A stretch of DNA of 64,000 bases from Brachypterus glaber (Eukaryota > Arthropoda > Insecta > Coleoptera > Kateretidae). Position 1 is the first letter of the stretch, and each line of letters opens with the position of its first letter. The stretch lies in NCBI GenBank assembly GCA_958510825.1, contig OY294045.1, positions 8,545,916 to 8,609,915 on the forward strand. Direction: 5' to 3'. The position numbers were made by a program, and so were the translations under genes. Shown piece by piece: positions 1 through 12,129 of this stretch. Below the pieces are notes generated by a model. The model searched no databases. It was not told the DNA's origin and saw only the letters and a program-made list of their open reading frames with translations.

Positions 1-422
1 CCATGCGTAAACAATGACATTATAAACATATGTTCACAGTGACGTTTATTTTTAGTGTGTGATTTTATTCTTTCGTTATTCTAAGGTATGTTATAGATAC
101 CTATATATGATTTTAGAAATAACAATGAAGTCTCTAAATCTTTATATGTGGCACATAAAAAACTGTAAGCCATAATTCTGGTGATTTAATTGTGAATTCT
201 TAAGTACTATATTTTCTTGTCAACTATAAATATTTTGATTTTGATGTTACCAAACTACAGTAAAACCATTGTTATCACAAAATACTAAAAGTAATCATAT
301 AATACCGATAAAAGTATTATAGTTTAGTAGCAACTTTTTAAAGCAAGCATTTTTATGTATTTTAAGTTGTTTTTGCTAATCATTTTTCTTTGTGAGTATT
401 TTCAAAATTAATCATTTATAAC

Positions 423-576
423 CGACTTCCAAAAAAGGAGGAGGTTATCAATTCTACGTGTGACTTTGTTTTTTTATGTTTGATCCCGCATAACTTTAAA
501 ACAAATGGGAATGGTGAAATTGGCATTAACTTATTTTTTACTTTTTAGAGACATAGAAGTCGGTTCATTTCTTTTT
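423..576 (+). repeat. Family G, internally deleted copy
   Basis: Has the start GACTTCCAAAAAAGGAGGAG and the end AGAGACATAGAAGTCGG of family G but lacks about 700 bp of the interior. Confidence 0.7.
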
Positions 577-620
577 GAAAAAAAAAAATAAACCCCTAGG
601 ACCCTCCTAACTTTTTTTAT

Positions 621-1323
621 ACAACTGCTTTAGAATGTAAGCAAATACACACACTTTTCAAACACAGAATGAATCCATTCTAGCTCTAGATACGGTATGA
701 ATATTCCGTATCTAGTGTTAGAATGAGCACATGTAGTGCCATCTTTTGTTTATAAAAGTAAAGAAAACTGTAGCAAAATTAGCAAAAATATATGTATTTT
801 ACTATGAAATATTGAATAATTTAGTGCAATTTAAAGTCTTGCGTTAAAATTACATAAAATTTAGTTTTTCTTAATATTTGACCAGTTTTTTATCAATTTA
901 GTTCAAAAAAATAAAACTGCTCCATCTATTGTTAAATATTTAAACCTAATATCTGTCACAACAATCTGACATAACCTTCAATTTTTTCATTATAATTTGT
1001 AAATATGTGCTAAAATTGAATAAAAATCTTTTTTAACTACTGATTTAATAAAATTATTAAATAACATTAATTGCTTTATTTAAAAATATGTGTTTTTTTG
1101 CATTTACAATGTCGAGTCACAAAAAACATTGTTTTTAACCTTGTCCCCAGTTTAAAGCCATACAGTGTTTCATATTTGCAGTCGAAAAGTATAGTCTACA
1201 ACACGTATGGAATAGTCATTCCGCGCTCGCGGGACCCTCATACTCGCCTGTCGGCTCGTATGACAAACTTTCCGCTCGCGCGGAATATTGTCTATTCCAT
1301 ACTAGTTATAGAATATACTATTT
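621..1323 (+). repeat. Family A element, copy 1 (about 705 bp)
   Basis: Starts ACTGCTTTAGAATG, ends TAGAATATACTATT. Near the 5' end a 50-bp hairpin (676-725) pairs CATTCTA and CTAGATACGG with their complements. The 3' 130 bp (1190-1322) is a nested palindrome rich in CG. No terminal inverted repeats, no ORF of note. Class unknown. Confidence 0.8.
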
Positions 1324-1649
1324 TTTTATAAAGTTTAGTCTAAACTAAACAAAATATTGCAAAACCAGATTTCATCATGAAAAATAAAGGAGAATTTCAT
1401 TTACATTTTAAAAAGCTGTTACAAACTAAGATTTAAATAAATTTATAATGAGGTAAACGAACAAAAAGAGGGTAGTACAAATTAACTTCCGCCTAGCTTT
1501 TAAAATTCGGCACTTTTATTTGTATTAGTACTCAGTGCAGAATTATTTTGGGCTTGGTTAAGAGAGCCAAAATGGGTTAAAAACACTTATTTTGTATGCA
1601 ACCGTTTTTTAAAAGGTTTTTACTTTTAAGTTAAAACTATTATTTTTCC

Positions 1650-2350
1650 ACGACTGCTTTAGAATGTAAGCAAATACACACACTTTTCAAACACAGAATG
1701 AATCCATTCTAGCTCTAGATACGGTATGAATATTCCGTATCTAGTGTTAGAATGATCACATGTAGTGCCATCTCTTGTTTATAAAAGTAAAGAAAACTGT
1801 AGCAAGATTAGCAAAAATATATATATATATTTTACCATGAAATATTGAATAATTTAATGCAATTTAAAGTTTTGCGTTAAAATTACATAAAGTTTATTAG
1901 TTTTTCGTAATATTTGACCAGTTTTTTATCACTTTAGTTCAAAAAATTAAAACTGATTCATCTATTATTAAATATTTAAACCTGATATCTGTCACAACAA
2001 TCTGACATAACCTTCAATTTTTTCATTATAATTTGTAAATATGTGCTAAAATTGAATAAAAATCTTTTTTAAGTACTGATTTGATAAAATTATTAAATAA
2101 CGTTAATTGCTTTATTTAAAAATATGTGTTTTGTTGAATTTAAAATGTCGAGTCACAAAAAACATTGTTTTCAACCTTCTCCGCAGTTTAAAGCCATACA
2201 GTGTTTCATATTTGCAGTCGAAGAAAAAGTATAGTCTACAACACGTATGGAATAGTCATTCCGCGCTGGCGGGACCGTCATACTCGCCTACCGGCTCGTA
2301 TGAGAAACTTTCTATTGTCTATTCCATACTAGTTATAGAATATACTATTT
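1650..2350 (+). repeat. Family A element, copy 2
   Basis: More than 90% identical to copy 1 and in the same orientation, separated by 326 bp of unrelated sequence. In this copy about 15 bp of the right palindrome arm (CGCTCGCGCGGAAT) is deleted, breaking the 3' hairpin. Confidence 0.8.
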
Positions 2351-2623
2351 TAATATTCCCTTTATAGTACTTTAAATGCTTGGTTTTGCCATAAGTTTAA
2401 TTAAGATAACATTATTATCTCGCACCCCCCGTTATCCATATCGTTTTAAAATATCAAGTTCCCCTTGTAACACCTTGAACAAGACGTGTTTTGATCTAAA
2501 ATATGATACTTGATATGTTTGGCAGGGTAGAAGTGTCGAAAATAAGCAGATACAATTACAATCGATCTGCATATTTTAATTAACTTTTTTTTGAAAATAA
2601 ACAACATTATAGGCTAAACTCAG

Positions 2624-2788
2624 TAAACTCAGTTATGACTCATCAGCGTTGAAAATAAACACAGAAACATAGGCTTACGGAATAATTTTGCCGAATTATG
2701 AAGGAAATTTTTATAAGGGTTTCTAAATCGAAACATTTGACGACTAATTTGTTACACACACAATATTTACTATACATATTAACTATAA

Positions 2789-2839
<51 letters not shown>

Positions 2840-3059
2840 TTTTTCAGAGAAAAACCCGACATTCGATTTTTATCTTTTAAGAATACGAAAATTTTTAATT
2901 TTTATTTATCGATAACTTTTTTCCCACCTTACTCGTTTAAACAGAATCATTAAAAAAATCAAGAATAAAAGAAATAAAAATGTTAATATTTAAAACCTCG
3001 CGTCAACGCTAGAGTCGACGCGGCGCCTATGCGAGTACTGGAAATTCGCCGACTACTGG
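2624..3059 (+). repeat. Family B repeat, copy 1
   Basis: About 435 bp: AAACTCAGTTATGAC at the start, a (TA)n tract (2793-2834), ends with two overlapping hairpins (GCGTC/GACGC and CGGCG/CGCCG) and CTGG. Direct repeat of 6161-6565. The hairpin plus CTGG end could be that of a Helitron-like element; this is inference. Confidence 0.7.
2793..2834. repeat. (TA)n microsatellite
   Basis: Twenty-one TA units inside family B copy 1. The B2 copy has only about six. Confidence 0.95.
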
Positions 3060-3566
3060 ATATTAGATATTAGCAAGTACTTAATGCATTGCCCTGCTTA
3101 GTTAAAACGTCCTAACTAACATTTTTGTCATTTTCGACTTAGGGAATGTATTGAAAATTTTGATCATTTTGGACTTGCATTTTTTTTTGACGGAAATCAT
3201 TCTTTGTGGACATACTTAAAACGCCGAGAAACGTCAAAAAAGCAAAAATGAGAATTTCTTTTTTGGTAATTAGGTTAGGTTTGGCATTTGTAATTTGGAG
3301 CGACCTTAAATAAAAGGTTTTCCATTTTGATGTATATATCCCTTTTAAGGTTCCTTTTGTTCAGTCCGCTTCTGACGCTTCTTTTATAAAACCTATTTGG
3401 ATTGAAGCCCAGTGTGTTTATTTAAAAAAATATATTTTTGATTCCCTATTTGACTTTCTTGAATAAAAAACGAACTCACCGGTATATATATTTTATTTTC
3501 ACCATAAATCATATAACTATAAGGTGCATAGGTGCATATTTGTAGTGTAAGGATACTAAAAATTAC

Positions 3567-4253
3567 CTGGAATGACTTAGAATCCCTCCCATTCGATATC
3601 GAATGCGTACTCCTTATCCTTTTTGCATGTCCCGAGGCCTCCCGGCATATCCTCGAGTACAAAAACAACAAAATTATCCACACCAACGCGAACAAAGGAC
3701 ACACAATAAAATTTATAAAATGTTCCGTTAAAACTTTAACCAATTCACACTTTATTCCTTTGACCCAGTCGTTCCACACCAGGATGATACAGGCTATGGA
3801 TAGCGAAAACACCCAGGCTATTACCGAGATGGAGGTAGCGGTCCTTCTGGTCATATACCTGGTATAGTGAAAAGGGTACACTATCGCAAAATACCTGTCA
3901 CTTGCGATGGAGAGTAAATTTAGTATTGAACTAGCACACGCGAAAAAAATTAGAACTAATCTCATCAAACACTTTTGTTTGCCGTTGCCAAAATTATCTA
4001 TCAAGTAAAATGACATATGGTACGGTATCGAAAAACCCACCAAGAGATCACTGACTGCTAAACTAAACACAAACTGATTTGCTATTAGGGCACGTAGTTT
4101 TTTGCTTAACAATATAGCGAAAAGTGTCAATATGTTGCCTAATATTATGGCAATGGCTAGGATAATATTTATCCCTAGCCATAAACCACCTCCGGAGTAA
4201 TCGTCTTCTTCTGGAGTTTTCGAAGATGTTGTAGTTGTCATGGTAACATCCAT
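3567..4253 (-). CDS. Class A GPCR, first coding exon (TM1-TM5)
   Basis: Encodes the first 229 residues of a seven-helix receptor of the plasma membrane. Visible: a short acidic N-terminus, TM1 about 24-48 with the GN pair (N40), TM2 about 58-80 with LAVSD (D69), C95 before TM3, TM3 about 96-118 ending in DRY at 119-121, TM4 about 140-160 with W147, C169 in the second extracellular loop, and TM5 about 178-200 with P186. These are the standard rhodopsin-family marks. After codon 229 (F-Q) comes a CAG/GTAATT splice donor; the open frame continues to 3393 but reads intron. TM6 and TM7 (CWxP, NPxxY) are absent here and were not found further left, so they probably lie beyond base 1. The subfamily is uncertain; the DRYFAIVYP stretch and short loops suggest an amine- or adenosine-like orphan receptor. 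Start: ATG at 4253, with a second in-frame ATG four codons later. Confidence 0.8.
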
Positions 4254-4710
4254 GGTGCACTGTTTATTTTTTTAGCCGCACTTTTAAATCAGCTCGCACT
4301 TTAAAGATCATTTTGATTTGTAGAAATAGTTGCCTAAAATTTGTTATTAAATATTATTTATGTGACGTTTTTTTTTGCAAATCGATGTATTGTTTTCGTT
4401 GTGTTCTTTGAAATGGTCGTCATTTTCTAGCCATGTGTGAGTGGTAGCGCGCAGCACGATTGTTTGTGAAAGACTGTGTTAGGCGACCTTGTAGGTATCA
4501 AATTATACAACTGTATATTACACAGAAACATCCGTGTCGGATACACTGAAAAATACTGATGCGAAGATAATGGAGTTCTTTCCCGATGGTCGAGGAGTGC
4601 TACCCCGGACTGGCTCAGGGGTGGCTTCAGAAAAAAAACAAGCGGTGCGTGTCAAAAGTTCGCCCCCCCCCTTAAACTTTTATCAGTTTAAAATTCAGAA
4701 CACTTAACAT

Positions 4711-5555
4711 CCCGGTCTGGAAACGATTTTTAGCTCAACTTTCATACAACCCAAGTTTTTTTTTCATATTTTAATTATTCAGAGCTTTGGTTTGGTCTTT
4801 TTAAGACCAAATTTAAAAAAATCTATCGATGCGTTTTTGAGAAAAACGATTTTCATTTGTTTTAACAAAAAAAAATGACATGTTTAATTTTTTTTTTGGA
4901 TATTCAGACTTTACGTCAAAAAGTAAGACAAAAAGTTTGTGTTAAATGACTTCTTAGGGACATTTTTACAATACTATTCACTTCATAACTCAGGAACGGT
5001 TAAACTTATTGACTTGAAATTTTTACTGTAGTATGCAACCAATAAACATTATGATTTTATGACATAAAAAATAAAAATAAAATGTTTAACCAGGGGAGGA
5101 CTTACAGTTTTACATATAAATTATGAGGCACCCATTATCTACGCCCCTGGTCAAAAACTTAATTTTAATAAAACGTTAAATGCTTACATTTATTGGTTCT
5201 ATAGTTCAGTAAAAATATCATGTTAATAAGTTAAACCGTTACTGAGATATGAAGTGATAAATATTCTAAAAATGCCCTTTAAAAGTACGCTAGCTCCCTT
5301 AAAAAGCAATTTAGCTCAAACGTATATAAAAAATTTTTTCACACATTTAGGCGTAAAATCTGAATATCTAAAATAATTTTTTAATATATCATATTTTTTG
5401 TTAAAACAAATGAAAATCGTTTTTCTCAAAAACGCATCGATAGATTTTTTAAATTTGGTCTTAAAAAGATGCCAAAGCTTTAAATAATTAAATTAAATGA
5501 AAAAAAAAACTTGGGTTATATGAAAGCTGAGCTAAAAATCGTTTCCAGACCGGGG
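4711..5555. mobile_element. Family C foldback element
   Basis: Long terminal inverted repeats of more than 250 bp, starting CCCGGTCTGGAAACG and ending in the complement. Arms contain TCTATCGATGCGTTTTTGAG. Centre 5090-5150 carries a short unrelated palindrome with CCAGGGG/CCCCTGG. No ORF, no clear target duplication. Confidence 0.75.
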
Positions 5556-6160
5556 TGGTAAGTAACTTAACCGAAATAATTTTTTAATATATTTAGGGGA
5601 CACAATGGAGGCAGTGGGGCAAGGGGAAGATTTTTTTAATGGAAAGGGGCTCGTTTTAAAGCTCATAAAATTGCCTATTCGATCATATTATATTATTTTT
5701 TTTTTTAGGTGGTTAAAATAGTACTGAAAATGTTGATTTTCTTTAAAAAAATCAAAAAAAAATTGTTTAATGATTAATTTTATGATTAATAAACTTAAGA
5801 TATACTTTTAAACTAATTTTAAATGGTACAAAAGAAAATTTAAAAAAAATCAAAGAATATCGCTTTTTAACAACAAAAAAAAAATTGAATATTTTAGTCT
5901 CTTTTTTCCTCTCGACTCGCGGGAGCCTTTCTTTTACTCTGATGTGTTCATATTAAGAGCTTATTTTCATATAGTCCGCTTGCTTCTAGTGACTTCTCGT
6001 ATTTTTTTTCAAATCCTTTTGTTCAAAAGTTATTAGGTTTACATACATACAAACAGACAGACAGACCTAAATTTAAAATATAACATGCTAATTTAATTTC
6101 ACTCGTAAAGGCATTAATTTGAGCAGTGTTCGATTTTTTAGTCATGAAAAGTAATCGGAA

Positions 6161-6565
6161 TAAACTCAGTTATGACTTATCAACGTTGAAAATAAACACA
6201 GGCTTACGGAATAATTTTGCCGAATTATACGGGAAATTTTTATAAAGGTCACTAAATCGCAACATTTGACGACTAATTTGTTACACACAACAATATTGAC
6301 TATACATATTAACTATAAATATGTATATATATATATCGGTGTTTTTCGAAATAAATACCGATATCCGATTTTTATCTTTTAAGAATACGAAAGTTTTTAA
6401 TTTTTATTTATCGATAACTTTTTTTCCCACCTAACTCGTTTAAATTGAATCATTAAAAAAAAAATCAAGATAAAAAGAAATAAAAATGTAAATATTTAAA
6501 ACCTCGCGTCAACGCTAGAATCGACGCGGCGCCTATGCGAACACTGGAAATTCGCCGATGACTGG
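6161..6565 (+). repeat. Family B repeat, copy 2
   Basis: Same orientation and about 88% identity to 2624-3059, with a shorter TA tract. The two copies flank the GPCR exon at a distance of 3.1 kb; no retroviral-type genes lie between them, so they are not the LTRs of an element. Confidence 0.7.
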
Positions 6566-7007
6566 TCATGAATAATAGCATATTGTTAGCCAAAATCTAT
6601 TCACACAGTACCTTTTGTTCCTATGCCCGCAATGTATAAAAACCGTGAAAATAAAAGTGGACAAAACGAACAACTAGTCGATTGCAGCGCCCCAACTCGG
6701 AACTACAAAGTAGTAGGTAAAGTAGTAATCTCGTTAACGTTTCAATGCATTGCGATGTTGTATTGTATCTATGACGAACCTTTTTATTTTTATTTTATAG
6801 TGTTATTTAGGTTTTTTTTTTAATTTTTATTGTTTAACTTTAAATTTTCTATACAATTCTTTAAGTTCTGTATCGATTATTTTATTTTTATATCTATTTA
6901 AATCATATACGGGGATAAACTTTGTAAAAACTAGTGTTGGCCACTTCAAGGCTTTCCCGCCATTTTCAAGCAGAGCTACTGTATGTTACTGTGTTTTGTT
7001 TTTAGCC

Positions 7008-7047
<40 letters not shown>

Positions 7048-7180
7048 CTTTATTTCACAAATTACATCAATTATACGACCATGAACTATAAATAATTACA
7101 AAACATTTATGCATAACCAACATGAAAATGAAAATAGTCAAAAGAGAGAAAAAAAAAACATAGTACCTAAATATATGAAC

Positions 7181-9994
7181 TTAATCTATAACATTTACAT
7201 TTAAATATTCTGACATTGAGTACGGCTCTAATTGAACCAATAAATTAAAAATTTGCCTCTTGAACGAGGAGAAGTTTAAAATAGATTTGATACTGTTAGG
7301 TAACTTATTAAAAACAATAATACACATATAAAAACTACCTTTTTCGAACTGTACAAGCCTATGACGCGGCAGTTTGTAACTAATACATCTGTCCCTAGAA
7401 GACCTAAAACTACTAAAAATACTTTTGTTTTTAAACATAAAAGTTAAAAGCTCATAAATATAAAGCCCAGTTAAAGTAAGAATACCATTTTCTTTAAAAT
7501 GACCCCTACAAGAACCATTGTACTGTAGACCTAACATTGTGCGTAAAGCGCGTTTTTGAATTTTAAAAGCATCCTCTGCGTTCGAACTCTGACCCCAAAA
7601 AGTGACGCCGTATCTTAGGACTGATTGAAAGTTTGCGAAATACACCGATTTTAGTGTTTCAAAATTAACGTACGATTTTAACACCCGTAGTGAGTAACAT
7701 GTAATATTTAATTTTTTACACAATTGTGCTAAATGTAAATTCCAACTTAAATTTTCATCCAACATTAATCCCAAAAATTTAGTGTCTCTCGCAGTATTCA
7801 AAAATGTGTCGCCAAACGGCAGCACTTCAGGGGTGATAAAGTTCGAACGAGAGGTTTTAAAAACTACTATATTAGTTTTTTCGCGATTTAAAAGAAGTTT
7901 ATTTTTCAAAAGCCACTGTAAGATATTTTTTACGCATTTGTTATACAATAAAATTAATTCATGATAGTATTTAGCCCTCATTAGCAGGTTTGTGTCATCC
8001 GCAAAGTTAATTAGGCTACAATTTAAATTAAAAAAAGCATTTATGATGTCATTCATGAAAATTATGAAAAGCAAAGGACCTATAATACTTCCCTGTGCAA
8101 TGCCGGTGCCCTCCAAAATTGATGGGTCAGAAAAGTAATAAACTCCATTTTTAACGACAGCCACTCTTTGTGATCTTCTTGTTAAGTATGATTTTATCCA
8201 CCGCAGTGCATTTCCCCTCACACCGTACCTCTCGAGCTTTTGTAACAAAATGTCGTGGTCTATTGACTCATAGGCCTTAGTTAAATCTAAAAATAAGGCA
8301 ATAATGTACTCAAAATTTTCAAACCCGGAGAGAATACCATGCGCAAAATCATGCACGGCGGTAGTTGTGGATCGATTTTTTAAATATCCATGTTGGCTTT
8401 CGTTAAAAAGGTTATTTACTTCAAAAAATTCAATTACTCTTCTAGCCATGGCTGTCTCAAAAATTTTTGAAAAAGCTGATAGAAGGCTTATAGGTCTATA
8501 ATTTTCAATTTGACATGGATCATTCTTTTTATGGAGTGGTTTTACTAACGCAACCTTTAACTTTTCGGGAAATACACCATGAACCAATGAATTGTTGACC
8601 ATATAAGCAAGAGGTTCAGAAATTTGCAAAGCACACAACTTTAATATTGCCACAGGTATTTCATCGACGCCACTGCTCCATTTGTTTTTTAAATTTCTAA
8701 TAATATCTAAAACTTCTAAACTTAAAACTGGTCTTAAAAAAATTGAGTTTTCATTATTTACAATGTCACAGGTAAAGTCTACATGTTCTAAATTGTCTAC
8801 AAGGTTTTTGGCCATGTTTGAAAAATACGAATTTAAGTTATCAGCCACTAATTTGGGTTCACCCGGTATATGAAAACTTTTATTTTTTAAATCACCTTTA
8901 ATGTCTTTTATTACATTCCAGACTGTTTTGTTTTTGTTTTCAGACCTGTCTATGCGCCTAGAGTATACTCCTTTTCTAAAATTTACTAATAGTTGATTGT
9001 ATTGCTTTTTTACTTGATTATATTCATTAGTAAACCTATTATCTACAGTTTTTAATGTATATAATATATCTAATCTGTGCTTACAATTATTTATCTCTGG
9101 CGAGTCATATTTTATATTTTTAGTTTTTATTTTACATAGACTTTTTTTAAAACATTCATTATAAATAGGTACAAAAATATTCATGAAAGTATCATATTGA
9201 CTGTTTACATCAATCTCTGGACAAGCATACAGGGGCTCCCAGTCCTGTTCACTAAGGGTATTTATGAATTTGATCTTACTCTCCTGGCTGTAATCTCTTT
9301 TAATCTGAAAAACCTCTTGACTGTTTTCTATATTAAACTCTAACTTTTGACCCAGATGGTCAGATATTTGATAATTAATATTTTTTGCTTTAAAAAAATC
9401 TATGTTACTAAATATGTTATCAATACATTTTCTAGTCGTTGCAGTGATCCTAGTATGATCAAATACTGATTGTTTCAAATTAAAAGAGTTTAGCAGTTCT
9501 AAAAAGGATAGTGAATGGTTGGTTTTTACCTTAAGATTGATGTTAAAGTCACCTCCTATTACGATTCTACAGTTTTCTGCACTTATAATATCCAATGCCT
9601 TTTCTAGGGCTTCAAAAAACTTATTAATATCCGACTCTGGTGTTCTATATATACTAATCACTACGTATTTTACTTCACAAACCTTGAATTCTACTGCAGA
9701 AAATTCGAAAATATATTGTGATGAGAGCTTTTTAATATCTTTTCGTTCTTTCGCTGCAATGTCACCTCTACAATATATTGCTGATCCACCATGTTCTCCC
9801 TCATTTCGACAATAGGAGGATACTAGTCTATATCCATGTAAGTTATACAATAAAATTTGCTCCCTGGATTTCCAGTGTTCGGATACACATATGCATAAAC
9901 ACTCTTTGTTTTCGTTAAGTAGTACATTGAGTTTATCTGCCGAGTTGCCAATGGATTGCAAGTTTTGATGGATAATACTAGCATTTAGTGACAA
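7181..9994 (-). CDS. Non-LTR retrotransposon ORF2: endonuclease + reverse transcriptase
   Basis: A 937-codon uninterrupted frame. Residues 1-220 are an APE-type endonuclease: N11, E39, GGDFN at 147-151, SDH at 211-213. Residues about 430-740 are the reverse transcriptase, with ENYRPISLLS, LFLDLTKAY (D570), AQGSIIGPLLF and the catalytic FADD at 664-667. The C-terminal part lacks an RNase H domain. By motif style it belongs to the jockey/CR1-like assemblage; the clade cannot be settled by eye. The frame stays open to about 10054 with no ATG before the endonuclease; the listed start is a TTG codon. It overlaps the end of ORF1 by about 10 bp, so expression probably uses re-initiation or frameshift. 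No stop or frameshift was seen, so the copy is young. Confidence 0.92.
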   Translation of the reverse strand: MSLNASIIHQNLQSIGNSADKLNVLLNENKECLCICVSEHWKSREQILLYNLHGYRLVSSYCRNEGEHGGSAIYCRGDIAAKERKDIKKLSSQYIFEFSAVEFKVCEVKYVVISIYRTPESDINKFFEALEKALDIISAENCRIVIGGDFNINLKVKTNHSLSFLELLNSFNLKQSVFDHTRITATTRKCIDNIFSNIDFFKAKNINYQISDHLGQKLEFNIENSQEVFQIKRDYSQESKIKFINTLSEQDWEPLYACPEIDVNSQYDTFMNIFVPIYNECFKKSLCKIKTKNIKYDSPEINNCKHRLDILYTLKTVDNRFTNEYNQVKKQYNQLLVNFRKGVYSRRIDRSENKNKTVWNVIKDIKGDLKNKSFHIPGEPKLVADNLNSYFSNMAKNLVDNLEHVDFTCDIVNNENSIFLRPVLSLEVLDIIRNLKNKWSSGVDEIPVAILKLCALQISEPLAYMVNNSLVHGVFPEKLKVALVKPLHKKNDPCQIENYRPISLLSAFSKIFETAMARRVIEFFEVNNLFNESQHGYLKNRSTTTAVHDFAHGILSGFENFEYIIALFLDLTKAYESIDHDILLQKLERYGVRGNALRWIKSYLTRRSQRVAVVKNGVYYFSDPSILEGTGIAQGSIIGPLLFIIFMNDIINAFFNLNCSLINFADDTNLLMRAKYYHELILLYNKCVKNILQWLLKNKLLLNREKTNIVVFKTSRSNFITPEVLPFGDTFLNTARDTKFLGLMLDENLSWNLHLAQLCKKLNITCYSLRVLKSYVNFETLKSVYFANFQSVLRYGVTFWGQSSNAEDAFKIQKRALRTMLGLQYNGSCRGHFKENGILTLTGLYIYELLTFMFKNKSIFSSFRSSRDRCISYKLPRHRLVQFEKGSFYMCIIVFNKLPNSIKSILNFSSFKRQIFNLLVQLEPYSMSEYLNVNVID

Positions 9995-10206
9995 GCTTCT
10001 TGTTGATCCTGAGGTAAATCCTTTGTCCTCTTTCTTGCCAGGCTGTATAAAAAATTACTGATACAGGCACCTTCTGGCCACAATTCAGGTTTTTTGAGAT
10101 CTTCAAGTGCATTATATGGAACAGTTACAATATAAGTCATTAATGACCTTTGGATTAGTGTGACGAAGATATCTCTAGCATTTGTGCCAGCTAGACTAAT
10201 AAACAC
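9985..10206 (-). pseudogene. Truncated ORF1 of the same retrotransposon
   Basis: Seventy-three codons, ending HTAA in the start region of ORF2. The sequence (NARDIFVTLIQRSLMTYIV, WPEGACISNFLYSLARKR) looks like the C-terminal end of a LINE ORF1; similarity to a family is only by style. Upstream homology stops near 10210, so the element is 5'-truncated. Confidence 0.5.
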
Positions 10207-10210
10207 CCTA

Positions 10211-12129
10211 ATGAGTTTATTTTAGTACTGACTCATTTAACGCCAACTGCTACCATAGGCAAACATTTTAATTCCATTCATTCACTTTTTGATAAGAGAC
10301 AATAAGAGGAAATTACGACTTTTATTATTTATTTTTATCGCACAGCATATAAAAATTAAATATTATTTTGCTTTCCCATTTTGAAAATTTTCGAAATTTC
10401 GGAAAGCCTTGTATTCGTGCAAAAATTTTAAAATTTAGTTTTGCTTATTTTTGCGTTTTATGACGTTTTATGTCGATATAAATCCATTTCAAGCAAAAAA
10501 AAAATTGTCGGTCGATTGATTCTAATTAAAAAACAAAAAATTAAATGAGATTAGCAGATTTTCGTTATCATTGCATTTATTTGTACACTTATAAGTGTAC
10601 TTCCAAATTTTGTAACATACGAAACGCGCATATAATCTGCATTATTTTTATTGCCAAATTGAAAGTACCAGAAATTCTTGAAATTTTATAAAAAGTTATT
10701 AAATTTGATCTATATTTCAAGAAGAAAAACAGAGTAGGATATTTTACAGTGTATTTTTTTCGTAGGCCATTTGTTTTTAATAACTCCGATTTACATACAA
10801 TCGATTTTAATGGGATTTTTAAATTCGGCATTAAGCGGGTTTATGTACTCGTTTAATGCGTTTAATTTTTGGATTGTCAAAACAACGAAGAAATGGGTCA
10901 ATAGAAAATTTAGCTCGTCTTACACAGACCTGCGAAATTCTGGTCGTTAGGCTGTTTAGTTCCGGAAAAGTGATTCTTACAGTGTTGGTACTGTTTTCAA
11001 AAATAACTTACATTTTTTCCATCACGTGGATATTTTTTTTTAACTTTTCCTTCGAGAATCGAAGAAAGTAGTTTTTGAAAAAAAATAATAAGAAATAATC
11101 ATTTACTTCAAGCGTAAATAAATATCCTTTTTGCACGACCAAGACTAAAACCTAATTTTACGCTTTCATTTTCGGGACTAAACTTGCCGTTTTTCTCCCT
11201 AGGGAATAAAAATTACGGCAACCTTGATAATATTAAAATATTATACTTATGTGCTTTGCTGGATCAAAAATTAGGTTTGGTGGTGTTTTGTAATAAATTA
11301 GCGATTCAAACCAATTTATTTGATTTTAACAAAGAAAACCTTTAAAAATAACATTGTTATAACAATTTATACATAACTTAAAATTTATCATCTTCGTCCA
11401 TTTTTTTGACGTTTGTGTCAACCGTATTAAAAAACAATTGAAATCGCGATAGCCATGAAACTGACTTTTCGCAATTTACAGGCATCTTGATTAAATTACG
11501 AAAATAAAACAACCGATTTTAGACGCGTGGTTTTTAATTTTAATTTTATCTACCTACCTAAATTATGTTTGGTCCTGCAAAAAAAAATCTTATATTAAAA
11601 GCGAAACAACATGTTTAAATTTTTTGTGTATATTGGTTTTAGAAACCTTTTTGTGTGTACTAAAATCAGGGAAAATTCTAAATTTTGATTAGGGAAATCA
11701 GAAAAAAATCAGGAAAACATCAGGAAAAAATCACGGAATCTAAATTAGCAAAACCTGTGGTCACCCTGTTACTAGTAAGATAATGATTTAAAATAAACAA
11801 TTGCACATACGTAGATGGCAGCGCCAGTCAATGCGTCTGTCACAAGAAAACAGATTTTTTTTTTAATTGGCGTTAATTTTTTGCGTTTATCCCTTACCCT
11901 CCCGAGACCAAATTAATGATAATTTTTTAATTTAATTGTGTTTTTTTACATTTGCTATGCCTAAAAAGAATAAAAATAAACCGATTTTTTTTTAGTCCCG
12001 AGTTTTTGTTTCCTTATAGTTTCAGGAAAAATTTACATATTTGTTTGCATACATAGAAAGTCTATAAAAGTATTTTGGATTAAAATTGCCTTAAAGAAAA
12101 AATAAAGAAGTAAAGTTACAATTGTGACA
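10211..12129. other. Intergenic, no gene seen
   Basis: Very AT-rich. Only a reverse family J-like stretch near 10380-10500 is recognisable. Short frames at 10589-11071 are low-complexity and lack family likeness. Confidence 0.6.

Larger units (their letters stand above)
7011..10210 (-). mobile_element. 5'-truncated non-LTR retrotransposon with (TAA)n tail
   Basis: Contains the ORF1 end, full ORF2 and a 3' UTR of about 130 bp with AATAAA, then twelve TAA triplets (7011-7047, ATT-type on the element strand). Microsatellite-like tails are common in CR1-like and I-like elements. No clear target-site duplication was found. Confidence 0.85.

Noticed and set aside
3393..3566. C-terminal part of the GPCR frame after codon 229
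   Set aside because: Follows a CAG/GTAATT donor and lacks TM6/TM7 features, so it is intron read-through.
2624..6565. LTR retrotransposon with family B as LTRs
   Set aside because: No gag or pol frames, no primer-binding site or polypurine tract between the copies; the interior holds a host exon and a separate foldback.
7782..9815. Plus-strand frames within the LINE
   Set aside because: Antisense to the intact ORF2; no family likeness.
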